A stretch of 64,000 bases of DNA, taken from positions 1-64,000 of the forward strand of contig CAXUKO010000015.1 of assembly GCA_964251665.1 (NCBI GenBank), written 5' to 3'. Source of the stretch: JBBQLG01 sp964251665 (GTDB lineage Bacteria > Bacteroidota > Bacteroidia > Cytophagales > Spirosomataceae). Positions 42,320 through 51,414 of the stretch are shown piece after piece. Position 1 is the stretch's first letter, and each line of letters opens with the position of its first letter. The position numbers were made by a program, and so were the translations under genes. A model generated the notes under the pieces. The model had not been told where the DNA came from. It did no database searches and saw only the letters and a list, made by a program, of their open reading frames with translations.

Positions 42320-43138
42320 TCAGTCGAGAGCGGGCTGGTCGGCGGGGGTAGGTTCATTGTCTGGTGCCGCCGGATTCTGGTGGAAGATTTCCTCTAAGCG
42401 GGTAAACAGAGCGGGGTGTTTTTGTTGCAGCAGGTCAGGCCGCTTGAAGAAGTACTCGGACACGACGGCAAAAAACTCGGCCTCGTTGGTGATGCCATAG
42501 GGGTCAATATCCGACTCGTTGGCTTTGATTTCGTTGATGCTGGCGTGAATCAGCTGGAGCCAGGGCTTAACGTGATTTTTATCCAGCATATACTCGGGCA
42601 GGCCATCAGTCGAACCGTCGGCTTTGTCCAGCAGGTGAACAAACTCGTGAATACCCGTATTGGATTTGCTGCTCCTGTTAGCGAACCCAGCGTGTAAGGC
42701 CGGTTTGGAGAGGGCCATTGTGCTTTGGAGGGCACCGCCTTCGCCTACCATGCCCAGAATGGTTCGGTCGCTACCGGTCGTTTCGTACTCTTTGTTAAAG
42801 GCACCGTCGTAGAGCAGCACATCCGTCAGGCGGTAATAGTCCCAGTCGTCGAAGCCGAAAATGGGAATAATGGCACTGCTCGCTACCAGCACTTTATCGA
42901 GGTCATCGACGGTCGTGCCCACCCCTTCTACGCGGATCTGACCCAGAAACTGGCTGACCCGGTCTTCAAAAACCTGCTTTTTTTCGTCGCTCAGGTCCCG
43001 GTAGTAGGCAACGTGCTCCTGTAACAAGTCCCGGTACGTAGGCGGAAGCGGTTCTGCCTCAACCACCTGCTTCCGCGACCAGAACCGCCAGCCAAGCCAG
43101 CCGATACCCAACACAACTACCGTAATAAGGAAGATCAT
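42320..43138 (-). CDS. MtfA-like zinc-dependent peptidase (M90 family)
   Basis: 272 aa. An N-terminal membrane helix (MIFLITVVVLGIGWLGWRFW) is followed by the MtfA-type domain. IFGFDDWDYY and TDVLLYDGAFN come first, then the zinc motif HEFVHLLDKADG (His-Glu-x2-His) near residue 165, and NEAEFFAVVSEYFFKRPDLL with the third metal-ligand Glu. E. coli MtfA controls the glucose PTS regulator Mlc. This member has a membrane anchor that E. coli MtfA lacks, and its target is unknown. The oxidoreductase gene upstream (43207) runs in the same direction. Confidence 0.88.
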   Translation of the reverse strand: MIFLITVVVLGIGWLGWRFWSRKQVVEAEPLPPTYRDLLQEHVAYYRDLSDEKKQVFEDRVSQFLGQIRVEGVGTTVDDLDKVLVASSAIIPIFGFDDWDYYRLTDVLLYDGAFNKEYETTGSDRTILGMVGEGGALQSTMALSKPALHAGFANRSSKSNTGIHEFVHLLDKADGSTDGLPEYMLDKNHVKPWLQLIHASINEIKANESDIDPYGITNEAEFFAVVSEYFFKRPDLLQQKHPALFTRLEEIFHQNPAAPDNEPTPADQPALD

Positions 43139-43173
43139 CGTTTCGTAGAGTAACCCAACCTCATAAACGGTTC

Positions 43174-43200
43174 GCCAGCCGGATGGTTTGCCCGGCTGGC
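43174..43200 (-). terminator. GC-rich hairpin after the Gfo/Idh/MocA gene
   Basis: GCCAGCCGG (43174-43182) and CCGGCTGGC (43192-43200) form a perfect 9-bp stem with a 9-nt loop, 6 nt past the stop of the leftward oxidoreductase gene. There is little T-run, so termination may be incomplete or the hairpin may protect the 3' end. Confidence 0.5.
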
Positions 43201-43206
43201 TCCATT

Positions 43207-44304
43207 TTACAGATAAACGGGTTGGCCGGTGCGGACGGATTCGTCACAGGCAAAAGCGATTTGCAGGCTGCTGACGGCATCCTGCATGTGGTCGGTCAGG
43301 TCAAGGTTATCGTGAATGGCAGTCAGGAAGTAGCGTTGTTCGCGGTTGCAGAGTTCCTGATGGTCGGGTTCATCCTGCATATCGATCCACGTATCTGCGT
43401 TCACGAATTCGTCGCTGGCGTTCAGATCGGCATAATGCACCCGCAGCGATTCGGTTTTGGTATGCGAATCGACATTATCGGATTTGCCGGTTGCGCCGGC
43501 GTTTTTGGCGACGATAGACACGCAGCCTTTCGGCCCGATCACGTCCTTGACAAAAAAAGCCGTTTCGCTCATCATCGGCCCCCAGCCCGCTTCGTACCAC
43601 CCAACCGAGCCGTCGGCAAACCGGATCTGCAACTGACCGTAATTGTAGTTGTCGGCCGGAATATCATTCGTCAGCCGCGCACCGATGGCATTGACCTGCA
43701 CCGGTTTCGAGCGGGTCATCTGACACATAACGTCGATGTAATGCACCCCGCAATCGACAATCGGACTGAGCGATTTCATCAGGTTCCGGTGTACCGTCCA
43801 CATCAGGCCGTGACTTTGCTGATTTAGGTTCATGCGCATCACCAGCGGTTTACCCATCTCACGGGCCACCTCGACAAACTTTTCCCACGATGGGTGATGC
43901 CGCAGAATATAACCGACAACCAGTTTCCGGTTGGCTTTTTGGGCGGCTTCCACAACGCGTCTGGCACCCTCGACGGTATCAGCAATGGGTTTCTCGATGA
44001 AGACATGGCAACCTTGTTCCAGCGCCATAATGGCAAAAGCTTCGTGCGTGTCGGGATAGGTAGAGATGCAAACGGCATCGGGCCGGGTTTCGGTCAGGGC
44101 GGTGGCATAGTCGCTGAACAGAGCGTGTCCACCGCCTAAGCGTTCATTGAGGACGTTTTTGCTGTTCCCGGTGGAGACAATGCCGCAGATGGCAAACCCC
44201 TCAATCAGCTGGTAGGCGAGGGCATGCGACGCCCCCATATTACCGCAGCCAACAACGAGTACGCGCAACGGCGGTTGATGTAATGGATTTGTTGAATTGG
44301 ACAT
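43207..44304 (-). CDS. Gfo/Idh/MocA-family oxidoreductase, cytoplasmic
   Basis: 365 aa without a Tat or Sec signal, unlike the two other family members in this window. VLVVGCGNMGASHALAYQ is the Rossmann loop; STYPDTHEAFAIMALEQGCH and VFIEKPIADTVEGARRVVEA carry the EKP motif. The C-terminal domain has SPIVDCGVHYIDVMCQMT with a Asp/His pair typical of the active site, and FADGSVGWYEAGWGPMMSE. It probably oxidises a sugar or inositol with NAD(P). The sorbosone-dehydrogenase-like gene is 64 nt upstream in the same direction. Confidence 0.92.
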   Translation of the reverse strand: MSNSTNPLHQPPLRVLVVGCGNMGASHALAYQLIEGFAICGIVSTGNSKNVLNERLGGGHALFSDYATALTETRPDAVCISTYPDTHEAFAIMALEQGCHVFIEKPIADTVEGARRVVEAAQKANRKLVVGYILRHHPSWEKFVEVAREMGKPLVMRMNLNQQSHGLMWTVHRNLMKSLSPIVDCGVHYIDVMCQMTRSKPVQVNAIGARLTNDIPADNYNYGQLQIRFADGSVGWYEAGWGPMMSETAFFVKDVIGPKGCVSIVAKNAGATGKSDNVDSHTKTESLRVHYADLNASDEFVNADTWIDMQDEPDHQELCNREQRYFLTAIHDNLDLTDHMQDAVSSLQIAFACDESVRTGQPVYL

Positions 44305-44368
44305 GAAGAATGGGTTGGGCTCCCAATGAAGAGCCGTCTCGACAAAGATAAGTACCCGGGCCGAAAGT

Positions 44369-45697
44369 CTATTTCCGGTTCAGAGCCGTCGATGCCCTGG
44401 TACCGGTGGCCGGGCTTTTGTAGGCGATGCGGAAGAGCGTTCCGTTCAGGTCATCCGTTATGTAGAGGGAGCCATCGGGCCCCTGTGCCAGTCCGCAGGG
44501 ACGGTGTTGAATGGGGCCGGTTGGCTTTACCAGGTCAGTGCCCGCGAAGTTATCCGCAAAAATCTCCCAGTTGCCCGAGGGCTTGCCGTTTTTGAAGGGA
44601 ACAAAGCCAATCAGGTAGCCTTTGTGCAATTCCGCCGATTGAGCATGAAACGCAATGAACGCCCCATTCCGGTATTTCTCCGGAAAGGCGGTGCCGGTGT
44701 AGAATAACAGGCCGTTTGGTCCTAAATGAGCCGGAAAGGCGGCTACGGGCGTGATTGTTTTTTCGCCACCCGTTTTTTTGCCGTCGCCCCCGTATTCCGG
44801 CGCAATAATCTTCTTTTTCTGGATGTGGTCGTAATATACATAGGGCCAGCCTGCGTCGTCGCCCTTATGCACTTCATACATGGTTTCGGCGGGCAGCTCG
44901 GCGCTTTGCTGCGGGGTATAGTACTGCGGATAGAAGTCATGGAATTGGCCCCTGCCGTGCTGCATCACAAACAGCGCATTGCTTTTGGGGTTCCAGTCCA
45001 GCCCGACAACATTTTTAAGGCCGGTGGCGTAGCGCACACCATCGGCGAATGCCTGATTGGGCACATTGGCTTTAAACTGCCAGATACCCGCAGCCGAATC
45101 GAGCAATGGACAGGGCATTATTCCTTTGCCGGTTCCGGCCTCGCGGCAGGCATCGTTATCCGACGCAATGTTGACGTAGATATGATCCTGATTATCAACC
45201 GCGATGGATTTTGACTGGTCCCGCGTTTTCACCCGCAGGCCCGAAACCAGCAGTTCCGGCTGATCGGGGTTGATCACTTCCTCCCGGTCGTTGAGTTTGT
45301 AGCGGTAAATACCGGAGTTGGACGAGGCATACAGGTACCCGTTTTTGAGGTACATCCCCGTACCGGGATAATCGCCGAAGCCAGTGCGCTCGTCAATTAC
45401 GCCGTCTTTGTTGGTGTCCCGCAGTCGATAAATGCCCTTGCCATCCTTCAGTTTGGCGAGTTTTACGTATATATCGCCGGTTTTGGTAATGGCCAGATGC
45501 CGGGCCGGGCCCAGATCTTCGGCAACAATACCAGCCGAAAAGCCCGAAGGTAGCTTCAGGTCGGTTGGCAGGATGGCTTTTTGCCGATGGGTAGCCGGAC
45601 GGGTGGCTGTTCTGCCCGCAGGCGGGGTAATAGCGAAGCAGTTAGTTGTTAGCAGCACCGCCAGTGAGGTGGTAAGTTGTAGTGAGCGAGTAGTCAT
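44369..45697 (-). CDS. Exported sorbosone/glucose-dehydrogenase-like beta-propeller protein
   Basis: 442 aa from the ATG at 45697 (MTTRSLQLTTSLAVLLTTNC), which begins a proper signal peptide; the frame is open to 45793 but the extra 32 residues lack signal character. The propeller shows LPSGFSAGIVAEDLGPARHL, GIYRLRDTNKDGVIDER, YATGLKNVVGLDWNP, GDDAGWPYVYYDHIQ, and HRPCGLAQGPDGSLYITDDL. These are features of the PQQ-dependent sugar dehydrogenase (sorbosone dehydrogenase) family, active in the periplasm. It probably supplies oxidised sugar. Confidence 0.87.
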   Translation of the reverse strand: MTTRSLQLTTSLAVLLTTNCFAITPPAGRTATRPATHRQKAILPTDLKLPSGFSAGIVAEDLGPARHLAITKTGDIYVKLAKLKDGKGIYRLRDTNKDGVIDERTGFGDYPGTGMYLKNGYLYASSNSGIYRYKLNDREEVINPDQPELLVSGLRVKTRDQSKSIAVDNQDHIYVNIASDNDACREAGTGKGIMPCPLLDSAAGIWQFKANVPNQAFADGVRYATGLKNVVGLDWNPKSNALFVMQHGRGQFHDFYPQYYTPQQSAELPAETMYEVHKGDDAGWPYVYYDHIQKKKIIAPEYGGDGKKTGGEKTITPVAAFPAHLGPNGLLFYTGTAFPEKYRNGAFIAFHAQSAELHKGYLIGFVPFKNGKPSGNWEIFADNFAGTDLVKPTGPIQHRPCGLAQGPDGSLYITDDLNGTLFRIAYKSPATGTRASTALNRK

Positions 45698-45811
45698 AAG
45701 GAGAGTAACGAGTGCCCGGCGGGCCTGTCTGAATGATTTCTTACTGGCATAGTAAGCACCGGCCCCCTGAAAAATACTACTCCCCGCTGGCATAAATGAC
45801 GACCCGGCGCT

Positions 45812-46354
45812 TTAGTCGGTATGGTAGGTGATAGCGGTGACCTCCATCCGTTCGTCACCCCGGCCGGTGCGCAGGCTAACGACTTCACCAACCCGTTTAC
45901 CCTGCATGGCGCGGGCAATGGGCGTCGTAAATGCCACAAATCCATTCGTTGCGTCGGCCTCATCGACCCCAACGATGGTAAATTGCCGTTCTGTGGCGAC
46001 GGATTTAGCGGCTGCTTTTCCTGTTGTTGGCCGGTTTATTAGGGTAACGGTAGCGCCAAAGCGAACTTCATCACGCGGCTGGGTATGTGGATCAACGAGT
46101 TTCGCCTGGCTGATGCGCTGATTGAGCTGACTGATTTTTCCGTTCAACAGGGCGAGCCGACGGGTACGCTCGGTTTCTTCACTGTGGTCGGCCTGCACGC
46201 GGGCATGGTCGGCTTCCAGTTCGGTGAGTTCGGTGCGTAGCTGGGCCAGTCCGCGTGGCGTTACGTAGTTGGGAGTGCCGGGCGGCAGGGGTGCCCGCGC
46301 CGGGATGACGACCGGGGCGTCGGCAGTTTCGTTTTTAAGAAAGGCACTGCTCAT
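45812..46354 (-). CDS. GreA/GreB-family transcription elongation factor
   Basis: 180 aa. After a short leader, VTPRGLAQLRTELTELEADH begins the coiled-coil N-terminal domain (about 30-95). The C-terminal FKBP-like domain has VRFGATVTLINRP, FTIVGVDEADATNGFVAFTTPIARAMQGKRVGE and EVTAITY. Gre factors enter the RNA polymerase secondary channel and stimulate cleavage of backtracked RNA. The acidic tip normally carries Asp/Glu; here the turn region is HSEETERTRRLALLNG, so tip activity is uncertain and it could be a Gre-like polymerase regulator. Confidence 0.85.
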   Translation of the reverse strand: MSSAFLKNETADAPVVIPARAPLPPGTPNYVTPRGLAQLRTELTELEADHARVQADHSEETERTRRLALLNGKISQLNQRISQAKLVDPHTQPRDEVRFGATVTLINRPTTGKAAAKSVATERQFTIVGVDEADATNGFVAFTTPIARAMQGKRVGEVVSLRTGRGDERMEVTAITYHTD

Positions 46355-46486
46355 AACGTTCGTATGTTAACTGACGGAGACGACGGCTCATTGCTTTCAA
46401 CAAACGGGCAGCACCCGCCAATGTTTCGTCGGCACGTTTACCCGCCATCAACCCTAAACGTTACATACTGCTAACCGACCGTAATG

Positions 46487-49400
46487 TTACTCCATTTTCA
46501 CCAGCATGGACTGTTGTTTGCCGTAGTGAGAAGGGGATTGCCCGTAGAGTTTATGGAACATCTGTCTGAAGTATTTAACGTCTTCCAGGCCCACCTGCAG
46601 GGCCACCTCCGATACGCGCAGGGACGTGGTAGACAGCAGCCACGCGGCCCGCTTCAGGCGCACATCCCGAATAAACTCCACCGCCGACTGCCCCGTAATG
46701 CTTTTGATGCGCCGGTAAAACGCCGACTGGCTTACCCCCATTTCGCGCACTAATGACTGCACGTTAAAATCTGGCTCGGTCAGGTTCGCTTCCACAATCT
46801 TCATGGCCTTTTCCAGAAACAGCCGGTCGGCATCCGGGATAATAACCTCGGTTGGCTCCAGCAAAATATGGCGCTGGTAGTACTCCCGCAGCTTAAACCG
46901 GTTCTGCACAATGGCCATCACTTTGGCGTAGAGCAACTGCGGGTTGAACGGCTTGGCGATGTAGTCGTCTCCACCCATTTCCAGCCCCTCCAGTTCGTGC
47001 ACTACAGCCGCCCGGGCGGTCAGCAGCACCACCGGAATATGCAGGGTGCGGGCGTGCTGTTTGATTTTTCGGCACAGTTCCAGTCCATCACTGCGGGGCA
47101 TCATAATGTCGCTCAGGACCAGGTCGGGCAGCAGACTCTGCGCTTTCTCCCAGCCCTCCAGTCCGTCAGCCGCCAGGATCACACCGAAGGTTGGCTCAAA
47201 AAGCTGCTGTAAATACTGCCGGACCTCATCGTTATCTTCAACAATCAGGATGCGGGGGGCGTTGGCGGTCAGGGTTATCAGGCTGGCCAGGTCGGGTAGA
47301 GCCGGTACCGGGGTATCGAGGACGGCAGTTACCATGTCAACCGGGGCAGGGGCTGTTTCCTGAATATCTAACGGTGATAGATGCGCCTGCCCGAACGGAA
47401 ACCGGAGGGTAAAGGTGACGTCTCCCGAGCGGTTTGCCGTGCGCAGCCTGCTCTTTACTGTTACTTCGCCCCGGTGCCGGTTAACGAGTTGTTTCACCAG
47501 CGATAGCCCAATACCGGTACCCCGCACGCGCAGGCTTTCGGTTTGGGAGGCTTGGTAGTACGGGTCAAAAATCTTCTCCAGTTCGTCGAATTTCAGGCCC
47601 GCACACTGATTGAAAACGCTGATCTCCACAAAGTTATCGACTAACGTTTCCTGGTCGAACAGGGCTGGCTGGTCGGGACTGCCGACTATGGAAACCGAAA
47701 GCCGGACAATACCGCCTTCATTGGTGTATTTAAAGGCGTTGGACAGCAGGTTTGTTATGATACTTTCCAGCTTGCTGCGGTCGAAATAGACCGATACCGC
47801 CTGCGCGGGGGTGTCAATGATAAAGTCGATACGGTTCTCATCGGCTTTTAATTTGAAAATCAGAAAGATTTCGGTCAGGAAGCCAACGATGTCGCCCCGG
47901 CGCGCGCGCAGGGTAACGTGCCCGGATTCGACCTTGCGGAAGTCCAGCAACTGATTGACGAGTTCAAACAGTTTGCGGGTCTGCTTATGCATCAGCCCTA
48001 CTTTTTCCTTATGGCCGTTCAACCCATCGGCCGAAGCCATCAACTCTTCCATCGGCCCGATAATGAGCGTTAAGGGCGTTCTGAGTTCGTGGGAAACGTT
48101 GGTGAAGAAATTTAGTTTCAGATCGGTGACTTCCTTTTCCTTTTCTACCTTGAATTTCTCCAGCGCCAGCCGGTTTTCCAATTCGCGCCGGGCCGTTATA
48201 ATCCGGCGATAGAAGGCCAGGCTGCCAATCACGACCAGCCCGTACACGAGATACGCCCAGACGGTTCGCCACCAGGGCGGCATGATGGTAATGGGCAGCG
48301 TGGCCACATTTGCCGACCAGATACCATCGCCGTTGCAGACTTTCACGCGAAAGGTATAGGCACCGGCGGGCAGGTTAGCGAAACTGGCCGAGCGCTGCCC
48401 CGGCGCGGTCTGCACCCAGTCGGTGTTATAGCCTTCCAACTGGTAGGCGTACTGACTCTTGCGGGGGTTCACGTAGTTGAGGCCCACAAACTCAATGGAA
48501 AAGTCATTCTCGCCCGCTTTCAGGCGTATGGGATGCGGATGAGTCAGGGAGCGGTTCAGCAAAACCCGTTCGTTGATGGTCTCGCCCACGGCAACCGACC
48601 GGTTCATTATGCGGAGCCCCGTAAGCTGAACGACCGGCGGCCGGGTGTTCGCGGTAAACTTCTGAGGGTGGAAATACGTGATGCCGTTCGTGCCGCCGAG
48701 GTACATGGTACCGTCGATGGCCCGGCAGGCTGCACCTACTTTAAACGCGTTGCTTTGCAGTCCGTCGGCTACGTCGTAGTGGAGGTAACGCTGCGTGGCA
48801 GGATCGAGGTTGTACAGGCCCCCGCCACCCACCCAGAGGTTGCCGCTGTCGTCGGCCAGCAGGCTCTCAATATCGGTTTCGGGCAGCCAGTGAGCACAGC
48901 TCTCGACCACTTCCTGCCCCTGTTTGTTCCGAACCAGCCGGTGCAGACCACCCCCGATGGTGCCAATCCAGAGCGTTCCCTGCCGGTCGCGCAGTAAGGG
49001 CCAGGTGTACGTACTCCGCAGGCCATTACGGGAGTGGGGTTCGTGGCCGAATGTTTTTGTCAGCAGCAGCGTATCGGGCCGAACCTGTAGTTTCAGCAGC
49101 CCTTTGTCCGCCGAACTGGCCCATAAGACGTCCTGCTCGGGTTCGTAAAGCAAAAATGTCAGGCTGCTGGTTGGCAACGTTTTTCTATTGGTACTGTAGG
49201 CGGCTATGAACTTGCCCGCTCCGCTCAGGCGGTACAGCCCGGCATTGAACGTAGCTACCCAGATGGTACCGAAACGATCCTCCACAATGCTTTCCAGACC
49301 CAGCTGCGACCACGACTGACCCGGCAGGTCCGGTTGTCGGGTCAGTACCGGTCGGCCGTTCGACTGCTTCAGGGTAAACAGGCCGCGTTGCCGGGTGCCG

Positions 49401-50776
49401 ATCCACAGTGTGCCATCCTTAGCCAGAAACAGGGCCGATACATCCACATCCGGTGAGTCGCTGATCAGGGGCAGATTCAGGTAATCGTGGTATGTCTTCG
49501 TCGTCAGATCGTAGCTGGAAAAGCCATTGCGGGTGCCAATCCACAGGCGGTTATTTTTCTCATCCTTACAAATGGCATTAATGTAATTGTTCGAGAGCGT
49601 GGGCGATCCCGATACCTGCCGACGCAGATGCCCGAACGGCTTGGGTAAGAGATTGATCTTGGCCAGCCCGCCCGCCGAGGTCGCCAGCCACAGGTTATGA
49701 AAACGGTCTTCGAGTAGCTGATGAATCCGGCCCGAGTTCAGACTGAAGGGGTCCGTATCGTGGGGTAGAAACGAATGGACGCTGGCCTGGGCAACTGGTG
49801 GTGCCTGGGTGGCCTGCGGGTCGGCTTCGTACATAAACAGCCCGTAGTTAGTGCCAATCCACAACCGGTCGAACGAGTCCATCCAGAGACACTCCAGCCG
49901 GGAGAATGACCGTTGCAGGGGGATAAAATCAGGCGTAGGCAGCTCATTGGGGTGTTGGCGGGGCCGCCAGTAGATGCGCTGGTCGGTGGCAACCCACAAA
50001 TCCCCCCGCCGGTCGAGGTGCAATGCCCGGATATTCGCCGATGGCAGGGTTGTTACGCGGCTGGCCGTGAGCGGTTCCCCAACGGGAGTAACGCCTTTCG
50101 CAGCGAACGTCCAGAGTCCGCCCCCGATGGTACCAATCCAGACGCGCTGCTGCCGGTCGACCGCCAGTTCAAATACCTCATACGCATTCGTCCGGTCAGT
50201 TCGACCGTTTACGGGGGCAACCTGTACCTGACGCAGGGTGGCCGGGCGACCCTGCGTGTCTGTGGTAAGCAGAAAAACACCGTGCTGGATGGTCCCGATC
50301 CACAGGCGTCCCTGCGCATCTGAGGCAATCGCCTGCACACCTGTCTGCGATAGTCGCCGGGCTAACGGTCGGCTGGCCGGGGGCAATGGCGCATCGGCAA
50401 TGCCGACGAAGCGATCCTGAGCGGGGTTATACCAGTACAGGCCCGTGTTTTCGGCACCCGCCCAGATAATTCCACCCGAACTTACGTGTAACGAGCGGAT
50501 ACGGTTGCTGACCGAACCGGTCTGATCGTTGCTGGGCAGCAGATACCGTTTGAGCACGTAGCCGTCGTACCGGTCTATGCCTTTGTTGGTGCCAACCCAG
50601 ATAAAGCCGTGCTGATCCTGGGCGACGGCCATAGCATCGCTATGCGACAGGCCCTCGTTAACGGTGATGTGTTCGAACCGAAATTTATTCGGGTCACTCT
50701 GCGCCCGGCCGGTTTGGCTGAGGAGCAAAGTCAGTACGACCAAGTGTGAAACGTTGAATACCCAGTTCCTGCCCAT
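46487..50776 (-). CDS. Hybrid two-component system regulator (propeller sensor, kinase, receiver, AraC)
   Basis: 1429 aa one-piece regulator. Signal peptide; about 14 propeller repeats such as GFIWVGTNKGIDRYDG (residues 30-740); Y_Y_Y domain (LEGYNTDWVQTAPGQRSASF, near 790); TM helix (VWAYLVYGLVVIGSLAFY, near 845); HisKA with His in TNVSHELRTPLTLII (about 896); HATPase (NLLSNAFKYTNEGG, GTGIGLSLVKQLVNRHRGE); receiver (ILIVEDNDEVRQYL, Asp in LVLSDIMMPRSDG, from about 1175); AraC domain (MGVSQSAFYRRIKSITG, VSEVALQVGLEDVKYFRQMF). In Bacteroidota such proteins sense a glycan fragment in the periplasm and switch on the adjacent SusCD locus. Here it is divergent from SusC at 51415. Confidence 0.96.
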   Translation of the reverse strand: MGRNWVFNVSHLVVLTLLLSQTGRAQSDPNKFRFEHITVNEGLSHSDAMAVAQDQHGFIWVGTNKGIDRYDGYVLKRYLLPSNDQTGSVSNRIRSLHVSSGGIIWAGAENTGLYWYNPAQDRFVGIADAPLPPASRPLARRLSQTGVQAIASDAQGRLWIGTIQHGVFLLTTDTQGRPATLRQVQVAPVNGRTDRTNAYEVFELAVDRQQRVWIGTIGGGLWTFAAKGVTPVGEPLTASRVTTLPSANIRALHLDRRGDLWVATDQRIYWRPRQHPNELPTPDFIPLQRSFSRLECLWMDSFDRLWIGTNYGLFMYEADPQATQAPPVAQASVHSFLPHDTDPFSLNSGRIHQLLEDRFHNLWLATSAGGLAKINLLPKPFGHLRRQVSGSPTLSNNYINAICKDEKNNRLWIGTRNGFSSYDLTTKTYHDYLNLPLISDSPDVDVSALFLAKDGTLWIGTRQRGLFTLKQSNGRPVLTRQPDLPGQSWSQLGLESIVEDRFGTIWVATFNAGLYRLSGAGKFIAAYSTNRKTLPTSSLTFLLYEPEQDVLWASSADKGLLKLQVRPDTLLLTKTFGHEPHSRNGLRSTYTWPLLRDRQGTLWIGTIGGGLHRLVRNKQGQEVVESCAHWLPETDIESLLADDSGNLWVGGGGLYNLDPATQRYLHYDVADGLQSNAFKVGAACRAIDGTMYLGGTNGITYFHPQKFTANTRPPVVQLTGLRIMNRSVAVGETINERVLLNRSLTHPHPIRLKAGENDFSIEFVGLNYVNPRKSQYAYQLEGYNTDWVQTAPGQRSASFANLPAGAYTFRVKVCNGDGIWSANVATLPITIMPPWWRTVWAYLVYGLVVIGSLAFYRRIITARRELENRLALEKFKVEKEKEVTDLKLNFFTNVSHELRTPLTLIIGPMEELMASADGLNGHKEKVGLMHKQTRKLFELVNQLLDFRKVESGHVTLRARRGDIVGFLTEIFLIFKLKADENRIDFIIDTPAQAVSVYFDRSKLESIITNLLSNAFKYTNEGGIVRLSVSIVGSPDQPALFDQETLVDNFVEISVFNQCAGLKFDELEKIFDPYYQASQTESLRVRGTGIGLSLVKQLVNRHRGEVTVKSRLRTANRSGDVTFTLRFPFGQAHLSPLDIQETAPAPVDMVTAVLDTPVPALPDLASLITLTANAPRILIVEDNDEVRQYLQQLFEPTFGVILAADGLEGWEKAQSLLPDLVLSDIMMPRSDGLELCRKIKQHARTLHIPVVLLTARAAVVHELEGLEMGGDDYIAKPFNPQLLYAKVMAIVQNRFKLREYYQRHILLEPTEVIIPDADRLFLEKAMKIVEANLTEPDFNVQSLVREMGVSQSAFYRRIKSITGQSAVEFIRDVRLKRAAWLLSTTSLRVSEVALQVGLEDVKYFRQMFHKLYGQSPSHYGKQQSMLVKME

Positions 50777-51414
50777 ACGGTCAGATGGAGTTAGTAGGCT
50801 TTGACTATGAATTACTTAGGTAAAAGCGGGTAATTTCGGTCACTGCCCGTAAACGACTTCGTGACGAATTTACCCCCTCTTTTTGACGAATCTCCCCCCA
50901 TATCTTCAGAAAATTACCATCTATTTTTGCATTATTCAAATGATAGATTTACTGAAGCAGGCTGGTAAGTTAAAAAAATCATTGAATGGTCTTGATTCGT
51001 CGTTGGGCGGCAGGTGGAAAAACGGGCTAAGTACTTCAGCTTAGTACCCGAAGCGGTACCAACGCTACCCGTTAATCAGGACTCCCCGCCCGTGCTGATA
51101 GCGTTACTGGTAAAGACACAAACCTGACGTAATTAAAGCGGATTGTGACCCGACAGCAACGCAGTTACGCAGGCTGCGCAGGCACCGATGCCACCAGTTT
51201 TCGGAGTACGTATCAACCGCGTACGGCAGCATTTCTCCTGTTTTTGTACATAGATGAAATAGCCCGAAGATCTATTATCAATAGATTGAAATTCAACTAC
51301 TTAAAATTAATATATGAACGTATCTGTTAAAATAACGTAGTATTATATAGTAAAAATGTTAAATAAAATTTAGAATAGAATTAGTAGATTACTCAATGCC
51401 TTTCACTTTAACCC
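50777..51414 (+). promoter_or_regulatory. 638-bp control region between the hybrid regulator and the SusCD operon
   Basis: No gene is supported; a 61-codon frame at 51145 has no signal or homologue. On the plus strand TATTTTTG at 50922-50929 is an exact -7 box, which would give a SusC leader of nearly 480 nt. Nearer the gene, ATCTATT-ATC-AATAGAT (51270-51286) is a perfect 7-bp palindrome, followed by TTGAAATTCAA; both lie in very A+T-rich DNA and are candidate binding sites for the AraC domain of the hybrid regulator. No TTG -33 at the normal distance was seen. Confidence 0.5.

Noticed and set aside
51145..51330. 61-codon frame upstream of the second SusC
   Set aside because: GTG start, mixed composition, no signal peptide or domain, and it lies in an A+T-rich control region.
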